Assembly: GCF_001625015.1 (NCBI RefSeq)
Contig: NZ_LVWJ02000014.1
Location: 248,001-312,000 of the forward strand
DNA: 64,000 nt
Reading direction: 5' to 3'
Origin: Lewinella sp. 4G2
GTDB lineage: Bacteria; Bacteroidota; Bacteroidia; Chitinophagales; Saprospiraceae
The position numbers and the translations under genes were made by a program. Under the pieces are notes generated by a model, which saw only the letters and a list, made by a program, of their open reading frames with translations, had not been told where the DNA came from and searched no databases. This document shows, in pieces, positions 18,281-26,840 of this stretch. How positions within the stretch are numbered: the first letter of the stretch is position 1; each line of letters begins with the position of its first letter.

Positions 18281-21200
18281 CTAGTAGTTTTCCTTGTACC
18301 ACTCCCGGTATTCTTCGGAGGAACGCTGCTTGAGGACCTCACGGTAGTTGCTCTGGGAAACGGAGTACAAATCGTAGCTGAACTTACCGGCGTTGAGGAA
18401 CTCTTGCTCCTTACTCTTGGCGGCCTCGATGAATTTCATGGCCTCTTCGCCATTCTTGAAGCGGCGCAGAATCAGAACGGGCAGCTTGTTTTCCCCACCC
18501 AGGTAGACGTTGGTGATGCGGATGCGGTCCAACTTATGGTACTTGCTGTTGTATTCCGCCACGCTGATCTTGGCCTTGTTGAGGTCCGTGTCGGACTTGT
18601 CAAAAAGGATCAGCACGTAGTGTAACTCCTTGAAGCTTTCCTTGAAACCACGGGAACCGGCGGCGGACGTCGCTTGCCCCGGGCGGCGAGCACCAGAAGC
18701 ACCGAGGAGGCGCAGGATCTCCTTAGCCCGCTTCTCTTCGTCCGTGCCGGGGAACTGGGCCACCACCTGCTGGAGGTTACTGATGTAGGCTTCCTTGCCT
18801 TCGACGTTGCCCGAGGTCATCGCCAGCAGCAACGCGTAACGGGCCCGGAGGGGGTGCTTTGCGGTCAGCGCATCCCGACCCGCCTTCGCCTGGGTGTGGG
18901 CCTGCTTGTAGTTACCCGCCTCGAATGCAGCCAGGGCCGCTTCGTAGGTGCGGTTCAACTCGTTGTCCGCGTTAAGCAATTTGGCTGCGTAAGTTGGGTC
19001 GTTGGCCAGCTTCTCGAACTTGGAGTTGTAATACTTCTTCTTGAGCTTACCGGCGTATTCAGCGGCCTGGCCGGTGCGGCCCATTTCTGTGTTGATGAGG
19101 TACTGGTAATACCAGGCCTCCGCTTCAAAATTGGAGCCGGGGAACTGGCTTTCGAGTTTACCAAAGGCTTCTAGGGCCTTTTCGTTATCGTCCAGCTTTT
19201 CCCGGTATTCACGGGCCAAGTTGAAGTAATTCTCGGAGAGTTGGAGACGGACCCGGGTTTGGTCCTGTTCGGATACCGGTACGTCCTTCAGCATGGCGTC
19301 GATCTCATCCTGGGTAGCCATTACGGGTTCGTTACTGGCGGCGAAGGACTGGTTGGCATCGCCATCACCAAAGTCGATGCTCGGCCCACCGCGGGAGGCG
19401 ACGCGCCAGTTGTCCGTCAGCGGGCGGTCTCCCCAGCGGCGCTCGAAATCACGGCGGCTCCGCTTGAGGTTGGCGCTGTTGTAGGCGAAGAATTTACTGT
19501 CCGTCTGAATGGTATTGTTCCGGCCGGCAGTTGCGCTTCCGGGGCCGGGGCCGGTGTTGGCCGCGGCGATGGCGGCGCGCTGAGATTGGAAAAGATCCTG
19601 CGCAAACTTGGTCCGTTCCGCCTCTGGCATAGTACCGATCCGCAGCAGGGAGTCCCGCTCGTAGATCTGGGTCAGGTTATCGGCAACGCCGGCGAGTTGG
19701 TCGCGGCGGCCGGAGACACCGACGTAGCGCTCGTCGCTGCGGGGCATGGACATCAGCGTCGTATCATAAGCCAGTTTGGCGCCGAGGTAGTCCGATTCGT
19801 CGAAAGCGAGGTCACCTAAGAGATTGTAGGATTCCAGCCGTTGGTTTACGCCGGCCGAAGGGCTATCCAGGGCTTTGCGCAGGTACTTACTGCCGAGGGC
19901 CTTATTGCCGTCCCGCAACGCCACGGTAGCGGCCGAGAAGTAGATCTGGCTTTCGTATTCGAGGTTCTTCTCTTCCTTGGCCATTTTTTCGAGCTTGGCG
20001 ATGGCGTCCGCTGCGGAACCGCTGCCACTCAGGAAACTATTCTGGGCGAGGTTGAGCCGGGCTCCGAGTTCGAGGTCGTAACTCGGGCGGGCGGCGATGG
20101 CCTGCTCGAAGGCGTTCACGGCCGGGCCGGGGTTCTGTAACTCCTGGTAGAGTTGCCCTACGATGTAGTAGTAGCGGGCGCGTTCGTTCCGGTCCTTCGC
20201 TACTTCGGCGGCTTCTTCGAGGAAGGGGATGGCTTCTTCGAGGCGTTCCTGCTCCAGGTAGTTGAAGGCTTGGACGGCCATCGCTTTGCGGCGCACGTCG
20301 GGGTAAGTTCCGCGGTCGGCCCGCAGGTCTTCGAGGATCACCTGAGCGCGTTCGAAGTTATCGCGTTTGATGAGCGTCCAGGCTAACCAGAGGCGGCCTT
20401 CCTGGTAGGCGGGGCGGTGCTTGACGACGTAGCTCCCGGACTTTTCTCCGTAACCTTCGGCCTTATCGGATTCGGAATTAGGACCGCCAAAGATGGAGAT
20501 CATGCCCACCGGGCCGAGGTCCTGTTCTTCCTCCGGCACCTCCTCCGGCTCATTTTCGAGGCCCTGGTTGGCGCTGGTATCGCGCTGGATGGGCGCCAGT
20601 TTGATGCCCTTCTTCCGGGCTTTGATGCGGGCCTTGCGTTGGCGCTCGCGCTCTTTGGATTTCGCCTTGTTTTCTTTTTCCCGTTCCTTCTGCAGCTTCT
20701 TGCGCTCCTTCTGGGCCTCCTTGCGGGCGCGGATCCGGTTTTGGCGGGCGCGGTTGGGGTCTTCGTCTACTTCGCGGCGGCTGACGAATTCGTCTTCGTC
20801 ACCCTCGTCTTCTTCGCCGTCTTTTCCCTTCTTTCGTTTGGCCTTTTTGCGCTTGGGGCGGGGGCGGAACTCGGTGGTGAGGAAGCGCAGGGTTTTCTCC
20901 GCGCTCTCGTAATCCTGCTTGATGAGTTGAGCCTGGCCGACGAGGAGGTAGCTATCGTCCACCCAGTTGCTATAGGGGTGTTTCTTCACGACAATGGCGA
21001 CCTTTTCGATGGCCACATCCATATCGTCTCCCACGATCGTTGGGTTAGCGACTTCCAGGAAGGGAAACATGTCCAACCGCTGGGTGTAGTTGTCCACGTG
21101 CTGCTCCTCCAGGGTGAGGAGGGATTCATCCATCAACTCCCGGGCGTTGAAGTAGCCGTTGTAGTGGGAGTTCATGTTGTGCCAGAGCTTGCCCAGGGCG

Positions 21201-21295
21201 CTCTGTTCGTCCTTGCGTTTCTGGGAGGCGCAGGCCGTCAGCACGAAAGCGCCGAGGACGGCCAGGAAGAGAAATCGGGTAAGCTTAGAGACCAT
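18281..21295 (-). CDS. sprE: PorW/SprE-type T9SS-associated TPR lipoprotein
   Basis: Periplasmic-side lipoprotein needed for type IX secretion and gliding in relatives (SprE in Flavobacterium, PorW in Porphyromonas). The start at 21295 gives the signal MVSKLTRFLFLAVLGAFVLTAC; an upstream in-frame ATG at 21388 adds 31 residues of non-signal sequence. The family-specific N-terminal segment is present (LWHNMNSHYNGYFNAREL, then FPFLEVANPTIVGDDMD). A very charged Lys/Arg/Glu linker covers about 145-240. Many tetratricopeptide-like repeats follow, then the conserved end (HYVLILFDKSDTDLNKAK, KFSYDLYSVSQSNYREVL). At 1,004 residues it is somewhat longer than SprE, mostly through the charged insert. 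It fits the presence of T9SS cargo genes at 29533, 40949 and 60737. Confidence 0.85.
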   Translation of the reverse strand: MVSKLTRFLFLAVLGAFVLTACASQKRKDEQSALGKLWHNMNSHYNGYFNARELMDESLLTLEEQHVDNYTQRLDMFPFLEVANPTIVGDDMDVAIEKVAIVVKKHPYSNWVDDSYLLVGQAQLIKQDYESAEKTLRFLTTEFRPRPKRKKAKRKKGKDGEEDEGDEDEFVSRREVDEDPNRARQNRIRARKEAQKERKKLQKEREKENKAKSKERERQRKARIKARKKGIKLAPIQRDTSANQGLENEPEEVPEEEQDLGPVGMISIFGGPNSESDKAEGYGEKSGSYVVKHRPAYQEGRLWLAWTLIKRDNFERAQVILEDLRADRGTYPDVRRKAMAVQAFNYLEQERLEEAIPFLEEAAEVAKDRNERARYYYIVGQLYQELQNPGPAVNAFEQAIAARPSYDLELGARLNLAQNSFLSGSGSAADAIAKLEKMAKEEKNLEYESQIYFSAATVALRDGNKALGSKYLRKALDSPSAGVNQRLESYNLLGDLAFDESDYLGAKLAYDTTLMSMPRSDERYVGVSGRRDQLAGVADNLTQIYERDSLLRIGTMPEAERTKFAQDLFQSQRAAIAAANTGPGPGSATAGRNNTIQTDSKFFAYNSANLKRSRRDFERRWGDRPLTDNWRVASRGGPSIDFGDGDANQSFAASNEPVMATQDEIDAMLKDVPVSEQDQTRVRLQLSENYFNLAREYREKLDDNEKALEAFGKLESQFPGSNFEAEAWYYQYLINTEMGRTGQAAEYAGKLKKKYYNSKFEKLANDPTYAAKLLNADNELNRTYEAALAAFEAGNYKQAHTQAKAGRDALTAKHPLRARYALLLAMTSGNVEGKEAYISNLQQVVAQFPGTDEEKRAKEILRLLGASGARRPGQATSAAGSRGFKESFKELHYVLILFDKSDTDLNKAKISVAEYNSKYHKLDRIRITNVYLGGENKLPVLILRRFKNGEEAMKFIEAAKSKEQEFLNAGKFSYDLYSVSQSNYREVLKQRSSEEYREWYKENY

Positions 21296-21365
21296 CAAAT
21301 TGGAGGGGTATAACGGAGTAGCTATTGTCGTTGGGATCGAGACCTTTCGGTGCTTAAGCCCGTGG

Positions 21366-21381
21366 GCGCTGCCGCGGGTGC
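21366..21381 (+). repeat. Dispersed 16-base word upstream of sprE
   Basis: Exact GCGCTGCCGCGGGTGC followed by CAAGCAA; intergenic if the sprE start is 21295. Confidence 0.9.
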
Positions 21382-21402
21382 CAAGCAATGGGAAAGGGCG
21401 GG

Positions 21403-21410
21403 CAAAGGTA
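21403..21410 (-). promoter_or_regulatory. Candidate -7 element (TACCTTTG) for the sprE unit
   Basis: On the minus strand the octamer TACCTTTG matches TAnnTTTG and is identical to the one before rplM. It lies 108 bases before the sprE start. A good -33 TTTG at the right spacing is not seen, which lowers confidence. Confidence 0.45.
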
Positions 21411-21583
21411 AGGGCTAGGCCATGACTTTCGCTCCGTAGGAGTTTTAGCCGAATGGTAGCCCATCAGGATTCGCTTCGCCAGTTTTTTAACGCAGGATAT
21501 GATAGGCTAGTATCCAGTACCCGTAGGGTTAACGGGAGATGCAACGTCAGCCAGCTTGGTTGACCGATCTCTTCCAACAAAGC

Positions 21584-22756
21584 TTACTCCCGTACCCCAA
21601 ACCGATAAATGGTCTGCGACTGGTAAACCTCCCCTGGCCGGAGGAGCGTAGAGGGAAAATCCGGCTGGTTGGGGGAGTCCGGGTAGTGCTGAGTCTCCAG
21701 ACAGAGGCCGGTGCGGTACGCATAGGCCTTTCCGCCTTTACCGATGTCGGTCCCGTCCAGGAAGTTGCCACTGTAGAATTGGATGGCCGGCTCGGTGGTC
21801 TCCACCTCTACGGTACGGCCGGTCGTGGCTTCGTAGAGGGTGGCCGCCGGAGCCATGCCGTCCCCGTTGCGATCAAGAACGAAATTATGGTCGTAGCCCA
21901 GCCCGAGTTTGAGTTGTTCGTTCTCCGCCATAATATCCCGCCCGATGGGCTTGCCCTCCGTGAAGTCGAAGGGTGTCCCGGTAACTGGGCGAAGTTCGCC
22001 GGTGGGGATGAGCCCGCCATCCACCGGGGTGAAGGTGCTGGCATTGAGGGTGAGGACGTGGTCGAGGATCTCCCCCCCACCCTTCAGGTTGAAGTAGGTG
22101 TGGTTGGTTAGGTTGACGTGCGTGGGGGCATCCGTTTCCGCCCGGTAGCTCAGCATTAATTCGTTGTCGTTGTTGAGGGTATAGGTAACGGCTACGGAAA
22201 GATTCCCCGGGTAGCCCTGGTCGCCGTCCGGGCTGGTGCCCCGCATCGTCACCCCTACGGTGGAGTCGGTGCGGACCGTTTCGCCCGCGTAGTAGCGCTT
22301 ATCAAAACCGACCTCGCCTCCGTGGAGGGTATTCTCCTTGTTATTGGTCGGGATCTGGTAGGTCTTCCCGTCGATGGTGAATTGCCCCTTCGCAATCCGG
22401 TTACCGTAGCGGCCGACCAGGGCCCCGAAGTAGGGGTAGACGCCCAAATAGCCATCCAACTCGTCGAAACCAAGGACGACGTCCCCCAGCTCCCCGGCCT
22501 GGTCCGGAACGATGATGTTGGTGATGATGCCGCCCCGGTTGATGACGCTCACCTCCATCCCGTTGCGATTCCGCAGAGTGTATTTGGTGACGGGGCCTGC
22601 GGGGGTACTACCGAAAGGAGTTTCGGAAATGGCGAGCCCGGAATCCTCCGTTACGGACGGTGGTTCTGGTTGCTCGGCAACATCGTTGGAGGTCTGGCAG
22701 GCCCCCAGTAGAAAGGTCAGCAACAGTAATAAGTAGGTCTGAGCGGTGATTTTCAT
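21584..22756 (-). CDS. galM: Aldose 1-epimerase lipoprotein
   Basis: Interconverts alpha and beta anomers of galactose, glucose and related sugars. The lipoprotein signal (MKITAQTYLLLLLTFLLGAC, Cys 20) places it outside the cytoplasm, as is common in Bacteroidota. The 390-residue protein is a GalM beta-sandwich with His 145 (TLHGG), the catalytic acid His 219 in NLTNHTYFNL and the catalytic base Glu 355 in CLETQHYPDSPN. It probably helps use sugars freed by surface glycosidases. It is 288 bases upstream of sprE on the same strand; that gap holds the sprE promoter candidate and one copy of the dispersed 16-base word. Confidence 0.93.
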   Translation of the reverse strand: MKITAQTYLLLLLTFLLGACQTSNDVAEQPEPPSVTEDSGLAISETPFGSTPAGPVTKYTLRNRNGMEVSVINRGGIITNIIVPDQAGELGDVVLGFDELDGYLGVYPYFGALVGRYGNRIAKGQFTIDGKTYQIPTNNKENTLHGGEVGFDKRYYAGETVRTDSTVGVTMRGTSPDGDQGYPGNLSVAVTYTLNNDNELMLSYRAETDAPTHVNLTNHTYFNLKGGGEILDHVLTLNASTFTPVDGGLIPTGELRPVTGTPFDFTEGKPIGRDIMAENEQLKLGLGYDHNFVLDRNGDGMAPAATLYEATTGRTVEVETTEPAIQFYSGNFLDGTDIGKGGKAYAYRTGLCLETQHYPDSPNQPDFPSTLLRPGEVYQSQTIYRFGVRE

Positions 22757-22919
22757 AGCGGTGATAATGTAATCCTAATGTAGGCAAAGTGCCTGGTCCG
22801 TTGCTGACTTTATTATACCTGAACGAGGTGGTTTGGGAATTTTTTTAGCACGTAGGGGTAAGATAAATTCAGGTCTTCCGATACTCCTACGTAACCAACG
22901 GGCGCAGGCCCTTCCTACC

Positions 22920-22982
22920 ATGAAAAATTTCGTCACCCTTCTCTTTTTGATGATCATGGTCGCCATTTCGGTGGCGATTTGA
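22920..22982 (+). CDS. Possible 20-residue single-pass membrane peptide
   Basis: ATG to TGA encodes MKNFVTLLFLMIMVAISVAI, one lysine followed by an unbroken hydrophobic span long enough to cross a membrane. A terminator-like hairpin lies 76 bases downstream on the same strand. There is no clear ribosome-binding site and no sequence relative I know, so this may be chance. Small toxins and small regulatory membrane proteins look like this. Confidence 0.35.
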   Translation: MKNFVTLLFLMIMVAISVAI

Positions 22983-23057
22983 GGAAGGCATCAACTCCGT
23001 TGAATCACCCAAAGACTACTGAATTAGATAGAGCGACTAGCATGATTGAAGTGATTA

Positions 23058-23093
23058 GCACCCCTACCCTTCCCAGGGGCGGGGTGCCTTTTG
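23058..23093 (+). terminator. Terminator-like hairpin
   Basis: GCACCCC at 23058-23064 pairs with GGGGTGC at 23081-23087; it ends CTTTTG. Transcripts entering from the small peptide region would stop here. Confidence 0.6.
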
Positions 23094-23197
23094 TTTACCG
23101 ATACACCTATTGAAGAAAGGACGTGCACTCCTATAGTGGACGACACGAAATTGAAAACAACACATTGAACGCATTCCAGAGGTAGTTGATTTTTTTG

Positions 23198-23237
23198 CGG
23201 GGGCCGGTGCGGAGTTTTCCGGCCGGCCCTTGTTTTT
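23198..23237 (+). terminator. GC-rich hairpin followed by T-run
   Basis: GGGGGCCGG near 23199 pairs with CCGGCCC near 23223, followed by TTGTTTTT. It is a probable second terminator before the AraC-type regulator gene. Confidence 0.6.
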
Positions 23238-23333
23238 CCCCATTCGCTATGGTCAGTTCTCATGCTGAAGGTGTGATACTACTACTTGGCTCCCAACTCT
23301 TTTTGGGGGCCATCCTTATTCGCCCTTTGCCTG

Positions 23334-23349
23334 GCACCCGCGGCAGCGA
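23334..23349 (-). repeat. Dispersed 16-base word upstream of the first AraC gene
   Basis: TCGCTGCCGCGGGTGC on minus (one difference at the first base), followed by CAGGCAA; intergenic. Confidence 0.8.
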
Positions 23350-23405
23350 CCAGATGAATGGCTGGATGAGTACCTTCGGTTCTTCGGAGGCGCAAACGGT
23401 CCGCC

Positions 23406-24647
23406 ATGTACATCAACCTTTATTCCGGGCTCTTACTCATCGGCTTTACCCAGGCCATCGTGGTGGCCGTGTTACTATTGCTACGGGCCCGGCGCGAAGG
23501 ACGGCTGGCCGATACGCTAGCGGCGGGCATCCTGCTGTGTGGTGCCTTTTACGTCGCTCAGTGGATGCTCGGCTTTGGCAACTGGTACGATTCCCATGAC
23601 TGGCGGACGACCCTGATGTTCTACGTAAAGTGGGCCAACCTGACCGCCATCGGCCCCCTGATCTGGTTCTATTTCCGGGCATTGGTGAACACGGATTTTA
23701 CGTGGAAACGGCGGTATTGGTGGCACTTGCTGCCCGCGGCCCTCTTCCTGATGCCAAAACTATTCGTGATTACCTACGACTGGATCTACTGGCTGGGGAT
23801 TGCCGGCGAAAGCTTCACCGACTTCTACGATACCCGCGGCCCCGCCGCCGAGTGGGAGAATAGTGGCGGAGATATTATCAGCGAGGTCGAGAACATCTTT
23901 TTCCGCATCCAGGTGATCGTTTACCTTATCCTGACACTGAAGACCTACCGCTCTTTCCGGGCCTTCCTGCAACGGGAGATGACCAACACCGCCCCCCTGG
24001 AAATGCGGGGCTTGCGGAATTTGGTCTACCTATTTCTCATCGGGATGAGCATGACGATTTTGCTCGATACGTCGGCGGAACTTTTCGGCGAAGCCACCTA
24101 CGTAGCCGCCTGGCCCAAGTACCTCTCCATGTCCGTCCTGCTCTTCGTGGCGGGCCTCCAATTCTACGGGCTAACGCCGCAACTGACGACCGGCCTCCGC
24201 TTCGAACGGCCCGTTCCGGAAGTAGACGAAATGGATACCGCCGCCAGCCCACTGGTAGATTCCTCTCCTGACGCTCCGGACTTTGCCCCGCTGGCCGCCC
24301 AACTCGCCGAACAGCTAAGCACCGGACACGACTATCTGGACCCCAACCTCCGCCTCGGCGATCTCGCCGAAAAACTGGGGACCAATTCCTCCCTCCTTTC
24401 CAAGGCCATCAACCGGGAGGCGGGTAAGAACTTTAACGATTACATCAATGCGCTACGCTGCGAAGCCTTCCTGGAGCGCGTCCGCCGGGGCGACCACGAG
24501 CGCCACACTTTACTGAGCCTGGCCCTCGATTGCGGGTTCAACTCAAAGTCGACCTTCAACCGGGCCTTTCGGAAATACGCGGGCATGAGCCCGGCGGAAG
24601 CCACTAAAAAGGGGGCAGATCATGATCTGGGCCGTCCCAAAACCTGA
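23406..24647 (+). CDS. AraC-type regulator with seven-helix membrane N-domain
   Basis: Probable membrane-bound transcription factor of 413 residues. The first 260 residues hold about seven hydrophobic helices separated by short loops (for example GLLLIGFTQAIVVAVLLLL, then YLSMSVLLFVAGLQFYGL). An acidic linker follows, then an AraC-type double helix-turn-helix at about 300-405 with LRLGDLAEKLGTNSSLLSKA and the C-terminal signature LALDCGFNSKSTFNRAFRKYAGMSP. This design is common in Bacteroidota and may sense a signal in the membrane or periplasm; the signal is unknown. It is followed after 60 bases by a small lipoprotein gene, and a second regulator of the same design lies at 25598. Confidence 0.88.
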   Translation: MYINLYSGLLLIGFTQAIVVAVLLLLRARREGRLADTLAAGILLCGAFYVAQWMLGFGNWYDSHDWRTTLMFYVKWANLTAIGPLIWFYFRALVNTDFTWKRRYWWHLLPAALFLMPKLFVITYDWIYWLGIAGESFTDFYDTRGPAAEWENSGGDIISEVENIFFRIQVIVYLILTLKTYRSFRAFLQREMTNTAPLEMRGLRNLVYLFLIGMSMTILLDTSAELFGEATYVAAWPKYLSMSVLLFVAGLQFYGLTPQLTTGLRFERPVPEVDEMDTAASPLVDSSPDAPDFAPLAAQLAEQLSTGHDYLDPNLRLGDLAEKLGTNSSLLSKAINREAGKNFNDYINALRCEAFLERVRRGDHERHTLLSLALDCGFNSKSTFNRAFRKYAGMSPAEATKKGADHDLGRPKT

Positions 24648-24707
24648 TTTGAAGCGCAGCGGTGGGGGCCGGCCACCACTTTTGTGGCTCACCAAAAACA
24701 AACCACC

Positions 24708-25451
24708 ATGCGTAAGCTACTTTTCCTTTTTCTCTTTGCTGCTCTCCTCACTAATAATAGTTGCTCGCGCAGCACGGCGGGCCTCCAGCTGGCGGGCCAG
24801 CAACAATTCTTGTTAGGCGAATACATGGAAACGCCCTACACCGCCTCCATGCGTAACGATGGCCCGGAAGCCATCCTCATCACCACGGTCGATAAGCAAA
24901 CCAAGGCCGAACGGCAGCGGGTTGAACTTGCCGTTGGGGAGAAGGCTGAACTGAGCGTGCCGCCCACCGAAGAAACCCGGCTCTACAACTTTGGCGATCG
25001 CGAATCGAGCATCTTCATCAACATGAACAAGACCGTTGAAGGTATGCGCATGCTGGACCTGGATGGCGACGAACTCCCCCCGACGGCCATGGCTTCCGCC
25101 AACGCCATCAATGACCGCGCCCTGTTCGAAGCTAAGAGTACGCGGGCGGCTACGGACAAACACGACGTTCAGATTCCCGGCGGCTACGAATTCGTCGTGG
25201 GCGAAAGCTCCGTTACCGGCTACTCCGCCAAGCTCATCAATTACGGAGGGAAGGACATCACGGTCAGCGTCCGGGACAAGGCAACCGGCGACCAGACGCA
25301 GGGCTTTGGGCTTGGCAAATACGGCAAGGTCAACATTAACCTAGGGCCGAATGAGCAACTCCACGTGGAGAACCGGGAAGGGCGGGAACGGCGGATCACG
25401 CTGCAGCTTTCAAAAGAAGTAGCGGGGGCGCGGACGATTCCGGTGCTCTAA
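24708..25451 (+). CDS. Secreted lipoprotein, unknown function
   Basis: I do not recognise it. The start at 24708 gives the signal MRKLLFLFLFAALLTNNSC with a lipidatable Cys at 19; an upstream ATG at 24684 adds eight residues. The 247-residue product is soluble, without cysteines in the mature part, and looks beta-rich with repeated phrases of the kind EFVVGESSVTGYSAKLINYGG. Two halves seem related in pattern (QQFLLGEYMETPYTASMRNDG against EFVVGESSVTGYSAKLINYGG), which suggests an internal duplication of about 120 residues. It lies just after an AraC-type membrane regulator and may be its target or partner (inference). Confidence 0.65.
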   Translation: MRKLLFLFLFAALLTNNSCSRSTAGLQLAGQQQFLLGEYMETPYTASMRNDGPEAILITTVDKQTKAERQRVELAVGEKAELSVPPTEETRLYNFGDRESSIFINMNKTVEGMRMLDLDGDELPPTAMASANAINDRALFEAKSTRAATDKHDVQIPGGYEFVVGESSVTGYSAKLINYGGKDITVSVRDKATGDQTQGFGLGKYGKVNINLGPNEQLHVENREGRERRITLQLSKEVAGARTIPVL

Positions 25452-25473
25452 TATTCCCTGTATACAACCTGAT

Positions 25474-25512
25474 TTCGGTGGCTGGCGAAAAAAGACGGAG
25501 CCAGCCACCGAA
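25474..25512. other. Perfect 13-bp stem hairpin between lipoprotein and second AraC gene
   Basis: TTCGGTGGCTGGC at 25474-25486 pairs exactly with 25500-25512 around a 13-base loop. No T-run follows on either strand, so it is not a classic terminator. A second smaller hairpin (AGGTATA / TATACCT) lies near 25542-25563. Confidence 0.75.
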
Positions 25513-25597
25513 GTCACTTCACTTGCATGGAGCGGGTTATAGGTATACACCTTGTTATACCTTTGGGGATTCCCATCCAGGCTTCCCTCCACCGCCC

Positions 25598-26746
25598 ATG
25601 ACCGTCACTTTAACCGACCTTTTCGTTATTGCGAGCATCCTGCAGGGCTTGTTCGTCGGGTTGGCCATTTTACGGATTCCCTTCTTCCGCAGCCCGGCCA
25701 ATCAGTACCTGGGGATGACCCTGATTCTTTTAAGCGGCATCCTGTTTCTGGGCTGGCAGGAATTCGACAGTAAGGTACTTGCCTATCTCTGGTCGATCAT
25801 GTGGGAATACTTGCATATCGCCATGCTTATTTCCTACTTCCTCCGGGCGCTTGAACATCCTTTTTATAACAGCCCGTGGAGGAAGTGGTTTTACGCCCCC
25901 TTCGTCTTCAGTTTGGTCTTCTCGCTCGTTACGCAGGGGGACTTTATGCTCGGCCTTTACGATCTTCCCTTCGGGCCGGATAACGCGGTCTTCCAAACAC
26001 TGAATGCGCTGGAGGACCCGCTTGCCCTCATTTTTAATGGCTTTGGTTTGCTGGCCGTATTCGTCATAACGTGGCGGGATCGATCCGCCCCTGCCGCCCG
26101 CCGGAGGTGGTTACTGCGGTTTTGTGCCGCAACCCTTGGCATCGTATTCCTCTGGGCCCTCGGAGACCTCACCGACTATTCGGGTCTCCTTGATAATGCC
26201 TACACCCCGGTCTGGGTGGCACTTAGTATCCTGTTCTGGTGGGTGGCCTACGCCGGCGTTTACAAGATGCGCATTCTGGATGAACAACGGGAACTACATG
26301 CAATCCTTGCCGGAACGCGGGTGGGGGCAGCAGCCCAACCTAATCCGATGGCGGCTTCTACGGGTTCTGTACCGAAAGAACCAGCTTCCACGGCCACCCC
26401 GAATGAAAAGTATACTTACGAGTTACGCCGCTTGATGGAAGAAGAAAAACTTTTTCGCGACCCCGACCTGAGCCGGGCGGTCGTGGCGGAAAAGCTGGGC
26501 ATTAGTGAAAGCTACGTATCTCAGGTGATGACGGCCGGCGTTGGGGAATCCTTTTCCGAATACGTCACCCGGTACCGGATTGAGGATGCTACCGACCTCT
26601 TGAGCCGGCCGGCGTTTGATCGCTATTCCCTCGAAGCCATCGGGCTGGAAGCAGGCTTTAAATCCCGCAGCGCCTTCTACGGAGCCTTCAAAAAGGCGAC
26701 GGGTACCACGCCGGGGGCGTCCAGAAAAGCACGAAAAACGTCCTGA
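25598..26746 (+). CDS. AraC-type regulator with membrane N-domain (second copy)
   Basis: Same architecture as the regulator at 23406: about seven membrane helices over residues 1-235, an Ala/Pro-rich linker, and a double helix-turn-helix at about 275-375 (RAVVAEKLGISESYVSQVM, then IGLEAGFKSRSAFYGAFKKATGTTP). The start at 25598 (MTVTLTDLFVIASILQGL) was chosen because the 40 residues upstream in frame are encoded by the hairpin-bearing gap and are not membrane-like. The 382-residue length fits the group. It too is followed by a small exported protein. The two regulators are only moderately similar, so they are not a recent duplication. Confidence 0.87.
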   Translation: MTVTLTDLFVIASILQGLFVGLAILRIPFFRSPANQYLGMTLILLSGILFLGWQEFDSKVLAYLWSIMWEYLHIAMLISYFLRALEHPFYNSPWRKWFYAPFVFSLVFSLVTQGDFMLGLYDLPFGPDNAVFQTLNALEDPLALIFNGFGLLAVFVITWRDRSAPAARRRWLLRFCAATLGIVFLWALGDLTDYSGLLDNAYTPVWVALSILFWWVAYAGVYKMRILDEQRELHAILAGTRVGAAAQPNPMAASTGSVPKEPASTATPNEKYTYELRRLMEEEKLFRDPDLSRAVVAEKLGISESYVSQVMTAGVGESFSEYVTRYRIEDATDLLSRPAFDRYSLEAIGLEAGFKSRSAFYGAFKKATGTTPGASRKARKTS

Positions 26747-26840
26747 TTTCAAGGGTTCCGAGGATTCAGGACAGGTCCCTTTGCCGAAAATTTGGGGCGG
26801 GGACCGGTCCTCCCGCATGTTTGTGGAAACACCAACCACC

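Larger units (their letters stand above)
22757..23405. other. 649-base gap without long genes
   Basis: The gap lies between divergent genes (galM on minus, the AraC-type regulator on plus). It holds a possible 20-codon membrane peptide at 22920, two terminator-like hairpins at 23058 and 23198, and a copy of the dispersed 16-base word at 23334. The rest shows no feature I can support. Confidence 0.6.

Noticed and set aside
20417-21313. 298-codon plus-strand frame opposite sprE
   Set aside because: Leu/Phe-rich shadow of the Lys/Glu/Arg-rich linker of PorW/SprE; looks like a membrane protein only by complementarity.
25478-25597. N-terminal extension of the second AraC-type regulator
   Set aside because: It would translate through a perfect hairpin and gives a non-membrane, low-quality leader; the ATG at 25598 starts directly at the first helix.
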